Assembly (NCBI GenBank): GCA_944323945.1
Contig: CALUUL010000080.1
Location: 1-7,007, forward strand
Source of the DNA: Candidatus Gastranaerophilales bacterium
Lineage (GTDB): Bacteria; Cyanobacteriota; Vampirovibrionia; Gastranaerophilales; Gastranaerophilaceae
Reading direction: 5' to 3'
Length of the DNA stretch: 7,007 nucleotides
Shown in pieces: positions 1 to 5,271 of this stretch; the first letter of the stretch is position 1; each line of letters starts with the position of its first letter. The translations under genes and the position numbers were made by a program. The notes beneath the pieces are model-generated. The model did no database searches, had not been told where the DNA came from, and saw only the letters and a list, made by a program, of their open reading frames with translations.

Positions 1-32
1 CGATGAGGTACCTGCTCAATAAAAAATTGAAT

Positions 33-76
33 AATATCGCGGGGTGGAGCAGCCTGGTAGCTCGTCGGGCTCATAA
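33..76 (+). repeat. attL: attL core: 44-bp direct repeat containing the 5' half of tRNA-fMet
   Basis: Bases 33-76 are identical to 6932-6975. The repeat starts 5 bases before the tRNA 5' end and stops just after the anticodon CAT plus AA. Identity ends at 77, where the left copy has G and the intact tRNA has C. A long direct repeat inside a tRNA gene, next to an integrase gene reading toward it, is the classic signature of site-specific integration. The break at the anticodon loop, rather than at the tRNA 3' end, implies that the element carries a replacement tRNA 5' half. Confidence 0.85.
38..76 (+). pseudogene. orphan 5' half of tRNA-fMet
   Basis: These 39 bases match the first 39 of the intact tRNA-fMet at 6937 and include the D arm, the 5' anticodon strand and the CAT anticodon. 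The sequence then departs into unrelated AT-rich DNA, so no anticodon 3' strand, T arm or acceptor 3' strand exists. It is the chromosomal half left behind by insertion and cannot make a functional tRNA. If the original promoter in 1-37 is still active, a short half-tRNA transcript could still be made; that is inference. Confidence 0.85.
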
Positions 77-94
77 GACTCATTTTAGATTTAC

Positions 95-143
95 TTCCTT
101 GCTTAATATAATAAGTGTTATTGGTGTTTATAGAATACTTAAT
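95..143 (+). repeat. left-arm block, near-identical to 6667-6715
   Basis: This 49-bp block lies 18 bases beyond the attL core and matches 6667-6715 at 47 of 49 positions, with no gaps. Both copies follow a tRNA-like core at the same spacing. The conserved placement and sequence suggest integrase arm-type binding sites. Within it, TGTTTAT at 125-131 resembles the tandem ATGTTTAT motifs at 6602-6618. The integrase-binding role is inferred. Confidence 0.7.
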
Positions 144-154
144 TTTTGTTTTAA

Positions 155-175
155 ATTGTAGGGAAGACCTACAAT
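155..175 (-). terminator. hairpin downstream of the integrase, possible terminator
   Basis: ATTGTAGG (155-162) and CCTACAAT (168-175) form a perfect 8-bp stem with a 5-base loop, 37 bases past the integrase stop. On the minus strand it is followed only by TTT and then A/T-mixed sequence, so it is a weak intrinsic terminator. On the plus strand six T lie 12 bases further on. The string AATTGTAGGGAAGA here recurs at 6827-6840. Confidence 0.45.
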
Positions 176-211
176 AATTATAGATCTTTTTTCCCTGCAA
201 CTTATCATTTT

Positions 212-1474
212 TTATGCGCCCCAATCATCTTTATTTGGTAATATTTCATCTGGAATATTCTTTTCGTTGCTGTTGAAGATTTTTTTAAATCTGTCATTTT
301 GCAACTCTGCAAGTTCTTCTAAATGCTGGGGCAAAACGTGCGTATAGGTATCTAAAGTAATTCCAATGCAACTGTGTCCGAGCCACTTTGACACCTTTTT
401 AACATCAGCTTTTTGTTCAAAAAAACTTGTAGCGCAAGAATGGCGGAATGAATGAATTTTATGATGTTCGATTCCTGCTTCAGCTAACCGTTTATTAACA
501 AAAGCTCTAAAAGTAGTATCGCAAATAAAATATCCATCCTCACGTGCAAATACAAGGTCTAAATCTCTATGATACTTTGCTCCTTGCGCTATTTTGTTTA
601 TAGCTTGCAACTTTCTAACATGTCGTAGTATCCGTTCAATATCATTTGACATTGGCAAAGTTCTGTTAGAGCTTTTTGTTTTAGTAGAATCTATAATCTT
701 CTTTGTATATTTGTATTTTGAGCTTTTATCTTTGTTTGGTACTGATTGCATTTGTTGAGCAATTCTAATAGTCTGCTTTTCAAAATTAACTTTTGACCAT
801 TGCAATCCTAGTGCTTCACCCAATCTCGCACCTACACATAAGAAGAAAATGATTAACATATCCCATTGAGTAGCTTGTTCGATACAATGTTTTATGAGTT
901 TGTCATAATCTTCCGAACTTAAAATTTCGGTTTCTTTCTTTGTGCATTTTGGATAAAGAGCTAAGGCATTCGGATTATCTTTCAAAATACCAATTCTGCA
1001 AGCGCATTTAAGCATTCTATTCATTACCGCTCTGATATTTTTCACGGTTTTTGGGTCAAGTGTTCCGCCTTTGCCGTTACTTTTTTTCAAACAAGCGTTA
1101 TAAAATGAGGTTAAGCGATGTGGATGAAGGCTTTTTATTGGTCTGTGTCCTAAATCAGGAATAATGTGTTTATCTAAAATACTTCTATCGTCGTTAACGG
1201 TAGTTTCTTTTACATGATTTACAACATAATTTTCAAACCAAGCATTTGCCCATTGCACAACTGTAATATTTTCGCTTATCTCATCAGGACATTTACCCTC
1301 TTGCATTGCTTTCCATTCTTTGTAAGCTTGCAAGCATTCTTCTTTTGTTTTACGAGAAAATGTTTTTAACTTTCTTTTACCAAGTTCGTCATAATAAGTA
1401 ACTCGATATTCAATATATCTGCCGCAAGTGCTTTTCTGAAAACAGCCTTCCCCGTTGCGCCTTCTTTTAGCCAT
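212..1474 (-). CDS. int: tyrosine-type site-specific integrase
   Basis: Full-length phage/ICE-type tyrosine recombinase of about 420 aa. Counting from the upstream ATG at 1480, residues 1-60 are a basic, aromatic-rich arm-binding domain, about 70-165 the helical core-binding domain, and about 185-395 the catalytic domain. Visible catalytic residues are R219 (ARLGEALGL), probable K269 in the beta-hairpin, H343 and R346 (HSFRH), H369 (LGHS) and nucleophile Y379 (DTYTHV), so the enzyme looks intact. Two in-frame ATGs exist. AAGGAGG at 1484-1490 is only 3 bases from the ATG at 1480 but 9 bases from the ATG at 1474, so I prefer 1474 (MAKRRR). The gene overlaps the 3' end of the serine recombinase and reads toward attL, 135 bases away. 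It most likely catalyses insertion into and excision from tRNA-fMet. No separate excisionase is recognisable. Confidence 0.95.
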   Translation of the reverse strand: MAKRRRNGEGCFQKSTCGRYIEYRVTYYDELGKRKLKTFSRKTKEECLQAYKEWKAMQEGKCPDEISENITVVQWANAWFENYVVNHVKETTVNDDRSILDKHIIPDLGHRPIKSLHPHRLTSFYNACLKKSNGKGGTLDPKTVKNIRAVMNRMLKCACRIGILKDNPNALALYPKCTKKETEILSSEDYDKLIKHCIEQATQWDMLIIFFLCVGARLGEALGLQWSKVNFEKQTIRIAQQMQSVPNKDKSSKYKYTKKIIDSTKTKSSNRTLPMSNDIERILRHVRKLQAINKIAQGAKYHRDLDLVFAREDGYFICDTTFRAFVNKRLAEAGIEHHKIHSFRHSCATSFFEQKADVKKVSKWLGHSCIGITLDTYTHVLPQHLEELAELQNDRFKKIFNSNEKNIPDEILPNKDDWGA

Positions 1475-2045
1475 TTGCATTCTCCTCCTTGATAAATTTG
1501 TAAAATGCGTATTCGCTAATATTCAACTCACGAATTGCGGCTATTGATTTAATTTCACGCTTTAACCATTTTTGATAAACCTCGCTGAAATTAGCAGGCT
1601 TATCAACTTTCTTTCGACCTTTATATTTGCCTTTTTGTTTTGCAAGCGCAATACCGTCTTTTTGTCTTTCTAAAAGATTTGCACGCTCAAATTCATAAAT
1701 GGCGGCAAGAAATGTAATCATCAATTTGCCAAAATTGCTTGAAGTATCAATATTTTCTTTAATGCTTTTGAGTGCAACACCTTTATTGGTAAGATATTCC
1801 ACAATCGTTAATAAATCTTTTGTGTTACGAGCAAGCCTTGAAAAGTCTTTAACATAAACCGTGTCGCCCTCTCTAACATACTCCAACATAGCCTGCAACT
1901 GCGGACGGTCTGTGTTCTTACCGCTGATTTTTTCTTCAAAAATCTTGTCAATACCGACAATACCTAATATAGATTTTTGACTTTCGGTATTTTGTTCAAT
2001 ACTGCTAACCCTGATGTACCCTACTTTTTGTCCTGTTCCAGTCAT
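1467..2045 (-). CDS. small serine recombinase (resolvase/invertase family)
   Basis: A 192-aa protein of the usual resolvase/DNA-invertase length. The N-terminal catalytic domain (about 7-105) has GYIRVSS with nucleophile S14 and R12, then DRPQL (R47) and VKDFSRLARN, with the conserved arginines near 70 and 73. The long E-helix (about 107-140, with FERANLLERQKDGIALAK) is followed by KGRKK and a C-terminal helix-turn-helix at about 152-188. All family landmarks are present, so it should be active. GGAGG at 2052-2056 lies 6 bases before the ATG. It is the first gene after a long leader and overlaps the integrase by 8-14 bases, so the two are co-transcribed. It could resolve element dimers, invert DNA, or act on the inverted repeat just upstream. 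Sequence alone does not separate resolvase from invertase. Confidence 0.93.
   Translation of the reverse strand: MTGTGQKVGYIRVSSIEQNTESQKSILGIVGIDKIFEEKISGKNTDRPQLQAMLEYVREGDTVYVKDFSRLARNTKDLLTIVEYLTNKGVALKSIKENIDTSSNFGKLMITFLAAIYEFERANLLERQKDGIALAKQKGKYKGRKKVDKPANFSEVYQKWLKREIKSIAAIRELNISEYAFYKFIKEENANG
1484..1490 (-). promoter_or_regulatory. Shine-Dalgarno site that decides the integrase start
   Basis: AAGGAGG on the minus strand lies inside the last codons of the upstream recombinase gene. Its 9-base distance favours the second ATG (1474) over the first (1480). Its position inside the upstream gene makes translational coupling likely. Confidence 0.7.
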
Positions 2046-2084
2046 TTTAAGCCTCCATATTTAACTTGTAGGATAACGAGTGTT

Positions 2085-2100
2085 TGAAGTAAAGACTTCA
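2085..2100. repeat. 6-bp-stem hairpin just upstream of the recombinase
   Basis: TGAAGT and ACTTCA form a perfect stem with the 4-base loop AAAG, ending 40 bases before the recombinase ATG. No T-run follows on either strand. It could be part of the leader fold or half-sites for a dimeric protein. Confidence 0.35.
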
Positions 2101-2140
2101 CCACTGAAATGACTGAAAAATCAAAATCTAAGTCTATTCA

Positions 2141-2237
2141 GGGAGTTTTAAATACCAAAATTTCACCTGTTTAGAGTGTACTCCATAAAGTGACAAAACT
2201 TAATCAACTTTGATTAAGTGCAATATTTAAAACTCCC
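2141..2237. repeat. 97-bp segment bounded by a perfect 14-bp inverted repeat
   Basis: GGGAGTTTTAAATA (2141-2154) and its exact reverse complement (2224-2237) enclose 69 bases. Inside are a 10-bp-stem palindrome (2198-2219), a CACTT/AGGTG-type pairing and the short GAGTGTACTC. The segment begins 96 bases upstream of the recombinase start. As RNA it would be a stable closing stem with two inner hairpins. As DNA it could be an invertible segment, a resolution site or a small non-autonomous repeat. There is no flanking target duplication. Confidence 0.6.
2198..2219. promoter_or_regulatory. 22-bp palindrome, operator-like or recombinase site
   Basis: ACTTAATCAA and TTGATTAAGT are perfect inverted 10-mers around a central CT. 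The dyad symmetry with a 2-bp centre is the geometry bound by dimeric proteins, and serine recombinases cut with a 2-bp stagger at such a centre. Which protein, if any, binds it is unknown. Confidence 0.45.
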
Positions 2238-2434
2238 AAGATAAAGTGCTAACTGTTCATAAATATCAACCTTGTACCTACTATCAGGTTTATCGGCTCT
2301 AAATGTTTATCATCTTGTTGAGCTGGTGACGTCTTGCTCGTCATCCTTATTTATTATTTAACCCTTTTGCAGGCATTAGTACCCTGCTAGGACATTTTTG
2401 TTAGCTCATGTCGAAAGCCACAGTTAACTCTTTA

Positions 2435-2463
2435 ATTGTATAAATTTTTCCAATTATCGTCAA
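2435..2463 (-). promoter_or_regulatory. sigma70-type promoter of the recombinase-integrase operon
   Basis: On the minus strand TTGACG (2458-2463), a 17-base spacer and TACAAT (2435-2440) make a near-consensus promoter. Transcription would start near 2428 and read into the leader and recombinase gene. Confidence 0.65.
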
Positions 2464-2696
2464 TCTTTTATGACAATATGTAAATTACACGAAATTTTTT
2501 ATCTGCCCCAACTAACCACTATACTTGAGTATTGCACATTTTTATAACCAGATATGTCTAAAAATAAGTTAGCACCAAGTTTTCAATGTTATCATTCAAA
2601 GTTTTTAAAACTTGCTACTTCTTATACTTTTATATACAGGAATTTTGTAACAACACTTTTTCTATTTTTTATTTTATTTCCCCGCTAATACTTATT
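2464..2696. other. AT-rich spacer without a recognisable gene
   Basis: This stretch separates the micropeptide gene from the recombinase promoter. I see no supportable ORF on either strand. CAAGTTTT (2576-2583) and AAAACTTG (2607-2614) can pair, and AAGTTTT-T-AAAACTT (2599-2613) is a short palindrome. Neither has a T-tract that would make it a convincing terminator for the upstream operon. Confidence 0.5.
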
Positions 2697-2774
2697 TTAT
2701 CCTTTCCAATCCAACAAAGTCGCCAACAATAAACCTATAATAACAATTACAATAGTCTTAATTAGTTTTACCAT
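2697..2774 (-). CDS. probable 25-aa single-pass membrane peptide
   Basis: The minus strand encodes a 25-residue peptide that starts MVKLIK, has a continuous hydrophobic stretch of about 15 residues rich in I, V and L, and ends LDWKG. The layout of basic N-terminus, one membrane helix and polar C-terminus is typical of membrane micropeptides, including type I toxin peptides. GTGGAG sits 5 bases before the ATG, and the start is only 27 bases after the PDZ gene stop, so it would be the last gene of that operon. No antisense RNA or double-hairpin typical of type I toxin-antitoxin loci is evident. Partner protein or toxin are both open; no family is recognised. Confidence 0.5.
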   Translation of the reverse strand: MVKLIKTIVIVIIGLLLATLLDWKG

Positions 2775-2801
2775 CAATGCTCCACTTTATTTTGATTGAT
2801 T

Positions 2802-3674
2802 TTATTTGTTTCTTAAATAATTTTCCAACTCTTCTTCAAACTCTTTTGCCCTGAAATAATCTTCTTTTTCTTGTTTTGTCATTCCTCTTGTCATATCAAC
2901 AATACAAGAACCGTTTCTCCAAACACCAATAATAGAACCCATTTTGCAAGGAGTTCCATTTTTAGGTGGAGGTGGATTTAAGGTTTTTGCCAGTTGTAAC
3001 TCTTTATTATCTTTTACAATCTGATTAGGACTACTATGCCAAATAGAATAAGTATTGTATTTGTTGAATACCAATTTATCAAAGTTAATCCACGTTTCAG
3101 TAGGAATTTCAATATCATTCCCGCTACTAGCATAAGTATATTCATCCCTATAATTATTATATTCAATGGCTTTTCTACAATTAAGTTTCCTTGTATATTT
3201 TGCACCATTTTTTCTATAGACAACATCGCAACATAAATTTTGTCCTTGCAATTTCATCTTTACAGTATATCTGTCACCATTTTTAAAAATTTGCACCGGC
3301 AAGATTTTATCAATTTCATAATTTCTTACAAGGTTAAAACCATATGGCACTAATTTGGTTTTCTTAAAACAAAAAAGATAATATTCCTCCTTGCGCAAAA
3401 CTTTTAAAGAAATATTGCTGTCTTTTTTCCCTATCATTCTTGATTGAATTTCTCTTAATGATAGATTTTCAACAGGTATATTATCAATTTCTACAACAAT
3501 ATCTCCTATTTTTAATCCTTTCTCATTTGCTGAACCATATGGCAGGACATTCCCAACGCATACTTTATTTTCGCATTCTTGCAATACAACCCCTACTCCC
3601 GCATTTGGAACATCGGCATAGGTAACTAAAATACTGCCAATCAATAAGCTCATAAGCAATATAAATTTTTTCAT
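2802..3674 (-). CDS. exported PDZ-domain protein of unknown function
   Basis: The chosen start (290 aa) begins MKKFILLMS and gives a clean signal peptide: two lysines, a hydrophobic core and a plausible cleavage after VTYA. The same frame extends to an ATG at 3707, but that adds 11 residues before the signal and has no ribosome site; AAAGG lies 11 bases before the ATG at 3674. After cleavage comes a PDZ domain of about 80 residues with a GVGVVL carboxylate-binding loop and the conserved stretch GSANEKGLKIGDIVVEI. There is no trypsin-like or other protease domain, so it is not a DegP-type enzyme. The middle (about 150 residues) is not recognised and holds a CC pair and further cysteines. A proline run NPPPPK precedes a CKMGSIIGVWRNGSC segment that could form a disulphide, and the C-terminus is a charged helix. 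It follows the glycosylase gene and precedes the micropeptide. It probably acts outside the cytoplasm. Confidence 0.8.
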   Translation of the reverse strand: MKKFILLMSLLIGSILVTYADVPNAGVGVVLQECENKVCVGNVLPYGSANEKGLKIGDIVVEIDNIPVENLSLREIQSRMIGKKDSNISLKVLRKEEYYLFCFKKTKLVPYGFNLVRNYEIDKILPVQIFKNGDRYTVKMKLQGQNLCCDVVYRKNGAKYTRKLNCRKAIEYNNYRDEYTYASSGNDIEIPTETWINFDKLVFNKYNTYSIWHSSPNQIVKDNKELQLAKTLNPPPPKNGTPCKMGSIIGVWRNGSCIVDMTRGMTKQEKEDYFRAKEFEEELENYLRNK

Positions 3675-3728
3675 AATATACATAACCTTTTGTATTATTT
3701 TTAGCATAAAGAGAAATAATTACAATGT

Positions 3729-4484
3729 TTATTGCTGACAAAACTCTTTGATAACACACTTTGCGCATTTTGGCTTTGCGGTACAAACTTCACCATAGCC
3801 TTTTGAGCAGTAATTCCATAATAAATAATCTATTTTCACTTGGCTGATTCCGATTTTATCAGAAAGCTTTTTGCATTCAGCTATAACTGTATAATCAGAT
3901 TTACTTTTTACGATGTTTAATCTTTCCGCCCCTAAAATTCTTTTTATATGAACATCAGGTTTAATTACATCTATGCCAACATTTCTAAGATATTCACACA
4001 CAAGAGCAACGCCTGAATACTTTAATTTGTAGGCACTATTATAATGGCTAAGTAATTTGATAATGTTTATGGGCGCTTTGTGGGTTATAAATTTTTCAAT
4101 ACTTCCAAAATCTTGTTCAATTTTCTCAAAAGTTTCAATATTTGTTTTTAATGATTGCATTTGATTTTTTGTTGTATAAGGGCTATAACATTTGAGCTTT
4201 TTAATTTCTTCAATTAAAAAATCAGCGGATTGTCCTTGTAATTTCTTGCGGTCAAAGTTACAAAACAGTTCATCAAACTTTGTTTGATTATCTTTAATCT
4301 TTTTCCAAGAAACCAGTGCACTTAATTGAGCATAAATAAAACCTTTTAAGTGTTCTTCAAAAGTAAAAACTTTACCATTTTTGCGGTTATTAACTGCTTC
4401 TAAAATAGTGAGGTCAATATCGGGCACTTTGTTTTTTAAGTACTCGTCAAGAATATTGAACATTTGCTTATAGTCTTTTTCCAT
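3729..4484 (-). CDS. HhH-GPD DNA glycosylase (endonuclease III-like) with four-Cys cluster
   Basis: A 251-aa protein, longer than endonuclease III (about 210). Residues about 45-185 fit the HhH-GPD fold: FTFEEHLKGFIYAQLSALVSWKK-type helices, a helix-hairpin-helix region around LKYSGVALVCEYLRNVG (155-170), and KPDVHIKRIL, whose D177 aligns with the catalytic aspartate of the family. The C-terminus has C234-x5-C240-x2-C243-x5-C249, one residue shorter in the first gap than the usual C-x6-C-x2-C-x5-C iron-sulphur motif. The hairpin lacks the lysine of the LPGVGRKTA motif, so it may be a monofunctional glycosylase without lyase activity. Its base substrate cannot be told. ATG at 4484 has AGG 5 bases upstream. 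It is the first gene of an operon with the PDZ gene and is divergent from the XRE regulator. Roles in repair of element DNA or against modified phage DNA are inference. Confidence 0.82.
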   Translation of the reverse strand: MEKDYKQMFNILDEYLKNKVPDIDLTILEAVNNRKNGKVFTFEEHLKGFIYAQLSALVSWKKIKDNQTKFDELFCNFDRKKLQGQSADFLIEEIKKLKCYSPYTTKNQMQSLKTNIETFEKIEQDFGSIEKFITHKAPINIIKLLSHYNSAYKLKYSGVALVCEYLRNVGIDVIKPDVHIKRILGAERLNIVKSKSDYTVIAECKKLSDKIGISQVKIDYLLWNYCSKGYGEVCTAKPKCAKCVIKEFCQQ

Positions 4485-4557
4485 TCTTGCCTATCTGCGA
4501 CTTTATTTTCTGTAAATGAAGTATAAAATCGCCCAAATTTTACCTATCTTGTAATAA

Positions 4558-4586
4558 ATTCTATCAATTAAGTAAGTTTAAGTCAA
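4558..4586 (-). promoter_or_regulatory. sigma70-type promoter of the glycosylase-PDZ operon, with possible operator
   Basis: On the minus strand TTGACT (4581-4586), a 17-base spacer and TAGAAT (4558-4563) form a good promoter, with a start near 4551 and a leader of about 67 nt. On the plus strand TTAAGT occurs twice 10 bases apart (4568-4573 and 4578-4583), overlapping the spacer and -35. A repeat spaced by about one helical turn is a plausible XRE operator. No equally clear plus-strand promoter for the regulator is visible. Confidence 0.6.
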
Positions 4587-4650
4587 ATATTTACCTCATT
4601 TCCCATTCTGAATTGTCAAAATACTTAATAAAATTGAAAGTGAGGCTTAT

Positions 4651-4971
4651 ATGAATATTAAAAATTTGTTCGGACGTAAGATAAAAGAGTATCGCAAAAG
4701 AAAAAATCTAACACAGGCACAACTTGCGGAGCTTGTGAATGTTGACGATAAACATATAAGCTGTATTGAAAGCGGTAAAAATTTCCCATCCGCCGATTTA
4801 ATTGAAAGGCTTGCAACTTCTCTTGAAGTCGAGCCAAAAGACTTGTTTGAATTTTACTATTTACAAGAGACAACAGACCTAAAAACAGATATAATCTCAA
4901 TGCTTGATAAACTAAACCAAGAAGAGTTGTCTTTGGCGCATAAATACATTCGGACATTTTTATTAAAATAA
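4651..4971 (+). CDS. XRE-family helix-turn-helix transcriptional regulator
   Basis: A 106-aa DNA-binding protein. Residues about 8-68 are a Cro/C1-type helix-turn-helix: GRKIKEYRKRKNLTQAQLAE, the recognition-helix region DDKHISCIESGK (32-43), then SADLIERLATSLEVEPKDLF. The remaining 35 residues are helical and probably dimerise; there is no sensor or protease domain. GTGAGG lies 5 bases before the ATG. The gene is divergent from the glycosylase operon with a 166-bp shared control region, so auto-regulation and repression of that operon is the simplest model. Its size also fits controller proteins of restriction-modification loci, but no methyltransferase is present. Confidence 0.92.
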   Translation: MNIKNLFGRKIKEYRKRKNLTQAQLAELVNVDDKHISCIESGKNFPSADLIERLATSLEVEPKDLFEFYYLQETTDLKTDIISMLDKLNQEELSLAHKYIRTFLLK

Positions 4972-4989
4972 CTTTTCGGTAACTTTATA

Positions 4990-5061
4990 CCTCGCCACCG
5001 CAAAACTTTTCATCATTCACCTGAGAATACTCTCATCTGAATTTACCAAGGCGGGGTTTTT
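4990..5061 (+). terminator. intrinsic terminator of the XRE gene, with an inner hairpin
   Basis: CCTCGCC (4990-4996) pairs with GGCGGGG (5050-5056; one G-U pair) and is followed by TTTTT (5057-5061), 18 bases after the XRE stop. The long loop holds a second hairpin: ATTCA/TGAAT (5015-5019 with 5038-5042) outside TGAGA/TCTCA (5022-5026 with 5031-5035). The large loop is unusual for a simple terminator, so an attenuator or a small RNA 3' end is possible. Confidence 0.6.
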
Positions 5062-5077
5062 CAAACCGAGAAAAGCG

Positions 5078-5151
5078 GATTGCGAGCCGAGGCTGAAGGG
5101 CTTGCGATGAGCAAGACCGTAATGCCGTTTATCGCGAGCAACCAAGCAATC
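5078..5151. repeat. GC-rich palindromic intergenic element (REP-like)
   Basis: GATTGC (5078-5083) and GCAATC (5146-5151) bound a 74-bp segment clearly richer in GC than its surroundings. Inside, TTGCGAGCC and GGCTTGCGA can pair with two wobbles, and CTTGC/GCAAG form another small stem. The make-up, with GATTGC/GCAATC ends around GCGAGC motifs, resembles dispersed palindromic repeats found between bacterial genes. An open frame runs through it on the plus strand but has no ribosome site or sensible composition. There is no second copy in this window, so the repeat status is inference. Confidence 0.45.
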
Positions 5152-5174
5152 TCAGAATGGGAAAACTTATTTCC

Positions 5175-5221
5175 ACCACCAAGAAACCTCGTCTCACAAC
5201 GAGAGGGGCTTATAGGGTGGT
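5175..5221. repeat. nested hairpin between the convergent XRE and TIR genes
   Basis: ACCACC (5175-5180) and GGTGGT (5216-5221) enclose the CTCGT/ACGAG stem used in the minus-strand terminator. The two stems together with the hairpin at 5221-5259 make this a continuous block of secondary structure. Confidence 0.5.
5181..5206 (-). terminator. probable terminator of the TIR gene
   Basis: Read on the minus strand, CTCGT, a 6-base loop and ACGAG form a stem followed by G and TTTCTT (5181-5186). It lies about 65 bases past the TIR stop. The stem is short and the T-tract interrupted, so efficiency is uncertain. Confidence 0.5.
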
Positions 5222-5259
5222 TTAGCAACAAGAGTTCTTCAAAGACTCTTGTTGCTAAA
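5221..5259. repeat. perfect 15-bp-stem hairpin after the TIR stop codon
   Basis: Bases 5221-5235 and 5245-5259 are exact reverse complements around a 9-base loop. The hairpin starts 12 bases past the TIR stop on the minus strand. Neither strand has a T-tract next to it, so it is not a standard intrinsic terminator. It could protect the mRNA 3' end or work together with the T-rich hairpin just beyond. Confidence 0.7.
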
Positions 5260-5271
5260 TATAAAATATAT

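Larger units (their letters stand above)
2046..2428 (-). promoter_or_regulatory. long structured 5' leader of the recombinase-integrase operon
   Basis: The gap between the predicted start near 2428 and the recombinase ATG is about 380 nt with no credible ORF. It can form several hairpins: GCAGG/CCTGC (2369-2373 with 2383-2387), TGACG/CGTCA (2327-2331 with 2339-2343), ACCT/AGGT (2276-2279 with 2286-2289), the 14-bp inverted repeat (2141-2154 with 2224-2237) enclosing a 10-bp palindrome, and TGAAGT/ACTTCA (2085-2090 with 2095-2100). ACTGAAA is repeated at 2103-2109 and 2112-2118. I do not recognise a known riboswitch or RNA family. It could be a regulatory leader, a separate small RNA, or DNA sites for the recombinase. 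Confidence 0.45.

Noticed and set aside
2141..2237. Retron-type non-coding RNA (inverted repeat around inner hairpins)
   Set aside because: The shape is suggestive, but there is no reverse transcriptase gene anywhere in the window.
2697..2774. Type I toxin-antitoxin locus
   Set aside because: The peptide is toxin-like, but I find no convincing antisense promoter or overlapping RNA, so it is kept as a micropeptide only.
3014..3625. Short open frames overlapping the PDZ gene in other frames on both strands
   Set aside because: They lie wholly inside a gene with a signal peptide and recognisable domain, lack ribosome sites, and have shadow-like composition.
3565..3786. 73-codon minus-strand frame across the glycosylase-PDZ junction
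   Set aside because: It overlaps the ends of both well-supported genes in another frame and shows no domain or start signal.
4658..4957. 99-codon frame antisense to the XRE gene
   Set aside because: Shadow of a clear helix-turn-helix gene, without a ribosome site.
4651..4971. Controller gene of a restriction-modification system
   Set aside because: Size and position would fit, but no methyltransferase or recognisable restriction nuclease accompanies it.
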